DNA of 10,387 nt from Tardiphaga sp. (GTDB lineage: Bacteria; Pseudomonadota; Alphaproteobacteria; Rhizobiales; Xanthobacteraceae), in assembly GCA_014377915.1 (NCBI GenBank), contig JACMOT010000306.1, forward strand, positions 1-10,387, read 5' to 3'. How positions within the stretch are numbered: position 1 is the stretch's first letter; every line of letters begins with the position of its first letter. A program made the translations under genes and the position numbers. The notes beneath the pieces are model-generated. The model was not told the origin of the DNA. It saw only the letters and a list, made by a program, of their open reading frames with translations, and ran no database searches. Below are positions 9,856-10,387 of this stretch, one piece after another.

Positions 9856-10287
9856 CTACGCCACCGCCGACTGCGGCGCGTCTACGCTGTCGTGTTCGAG
9901 CGCCGTCGAAATGTCCCGGATGCTGATCACGCCGATCAAGGTGTGATCATCGATCACCGGCACGTGGCGAATGTGATTTCTGTTCATCAGATGCCGGACA
10001 TGTTCGAGCGTGTCGGTGGAGCGGCAGGAGATCAGTTGCTGCACCGAGATCAGGTTGGCGACCTTGAGCGTGAGCCCGGCAGCGCCGTGTTCGGCGACGG
10101 CGCGCACCACGTCGCGCTCGGAAAACATGCCCACCGCGGTATTGCCCTCGGTGCGGCAGACGTCCTTGACCACGAGGGCCGAGATATTGCCAGCGCGCAG
10201 CAATTGCGCGGCGATGGCGACCGTTTCGTTCATTCGAACCGTGGCGATGCGGGTGCTCTTGTGACGCAGGATGTCTCCGACCTTCAT
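9856..10287 (-). CDS. Two-CBS-domain protein
   Basis: A 143-residue cytoplasmic protein made of one CBS pair (Bateman module) and little else. The first CBS runs from MKVGDILRHK to about residue 65 and ends GMFSERDVVRAVAEHG (53-68). The second starts near VANLISVQQLISC (76-88) and ends HVPVIDDHTLIGVISIRDISTAL (108-130). CBS pairs bind adenine nucleotides such as AMP, ATP or NAD(H) in the cleft and report energy status; a stand-alone protein presumably acts by contacting a partner, which cannot be named here. The start is the ATG preceded by AAGGGAGAG; a longer frame upstream would overlap the promoter. It has its own sigma70-like promoter with an inverted repeat and is separated from the quinone reductase operon by 285 bp, so it is probably transcribed alone. 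No membrane or DNA-binding region is present. Confidence 0.92.
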   Translation of the reverse strand: MKVGDILRHKSTRIATVRMNETVAIAAQLLRAGNISALVVKDVCRTEGNTAVGMFSERDVVRAVAEHGAAGLTLKVANLISVQQLISCRSTDTLEHVRHLMNRNHIRHVPVIDDHTLIGVISIRDISTALEHDSVDAPQSAVA

Positions 10288-10332
10288 CGTACTCTCCCTT
10301 GAATCTGGCGGTTCAGGACCGTCTATATCTGC

Positions 10333-10362
10333 ATTATTGGAATACAGTATGCCAATTGTCAA
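10333..10362 (-). promoter_or_regulatory. Sigma70-like promoter with embedded operator, CBS gene
   Basis: On the minus strand TTGACA (10362-10357) and AATAAT (10338-10333) are separated by 18 bp, giving a full-consensus -35 and a 5-of-6 -10 about 45 bp before the start codon. The spacer is almost entirely an inverted repeat: arms ATTGGAATAC (10336-10345) and GTATGCCAAT (10347-10356) around a central A, pairing at 9 of 10 positions. A dimeric repressor bound there would block RNA polymerase. TTGG-N-ATAC half-sites of this kind are common for GntR-type regulators; the regulator itself is not in the window. Confidence 0.6.
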
Positions 10363-10387
10363 CGCGCTCTCTTGCGCAGCTTCCGGC

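Overview
The window looks like a chromosomal segment of a high-GC alphaproteobacterium, most likely in or near the Bradyrhizobium / Rhodopseudomonas group. I infer this from GC-rich codon use, a PleC/PdhS-type kinase, a perfect FNR/FixK box, an LTXXQ (Spy/CpxP-like) protein ending in the WRW typical of these genera, and decayed intergenic repeats resembling the CATTGCG...GAAGCAATCC elements I remember from these genomes. No database search was possible, so names rest on motifs and recalled family sequences.

Layout. (1) 1-2145, minus: a PAS-containing sensor histidine kinase of PleC/PdhS type, cut by the window edge inside its ATPase domain. (2) 2146-2518: divergent intergenic region with CtrA-like half-sites and a small inverted repeat. 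(3) 2519-4150, plus: an FAD-dependent GMC alcohol/choline-type dehydrogenase, convergent with (4) a minus-strand set read in the order Spy-like periplasmic protein (6536-6072), cytochrome b561 (6032-5478), APC-family permease (5429-4185). (5) 6537-6743: divergent control region with a perfect FNR/FixK box and a long imperfect hairpin in the leader of (6) a VIT1/CCC1-family Fe/Mn transporter (6744-7439, plus). (7) 7440-7575: convergent spacer holding a decayed repeat and a 19-bp-arm hairpin. (8) 9570-7576, minus: a two-gene operon of an FMN NADH:quinone reductase (PA1024-like, nitronate monooxygenase superfamily) and a zeta-crystallin-type NADPH:quinone oxidoreductase. (9) 9571-9855: promoter region with three identical octamers and a palindromic repeat mosaic. 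(10) 10287-9856, minus: a two-CBS-domain protein with a clear sigma70-like promoter and an inverted-repeat operator filling the spacer between -35 and -10.

Much of the window concerns redox and envelope physiology: cytochrome b561, two soluble quinone reductases, a flavoprotein dehydrogenase, an iron transporter and a low-oxygen regulator site. I see no undescribed multi-gene system, transposase, CRISPR array, tRNA or rRNA. The most interesting material is regulatory and structural: the FNR/FixK box shared by the Spy/b561/APC set and the iron transporter, the transporter leader structure, the hairpin at 7502-7542 and the CBS-gene operator.
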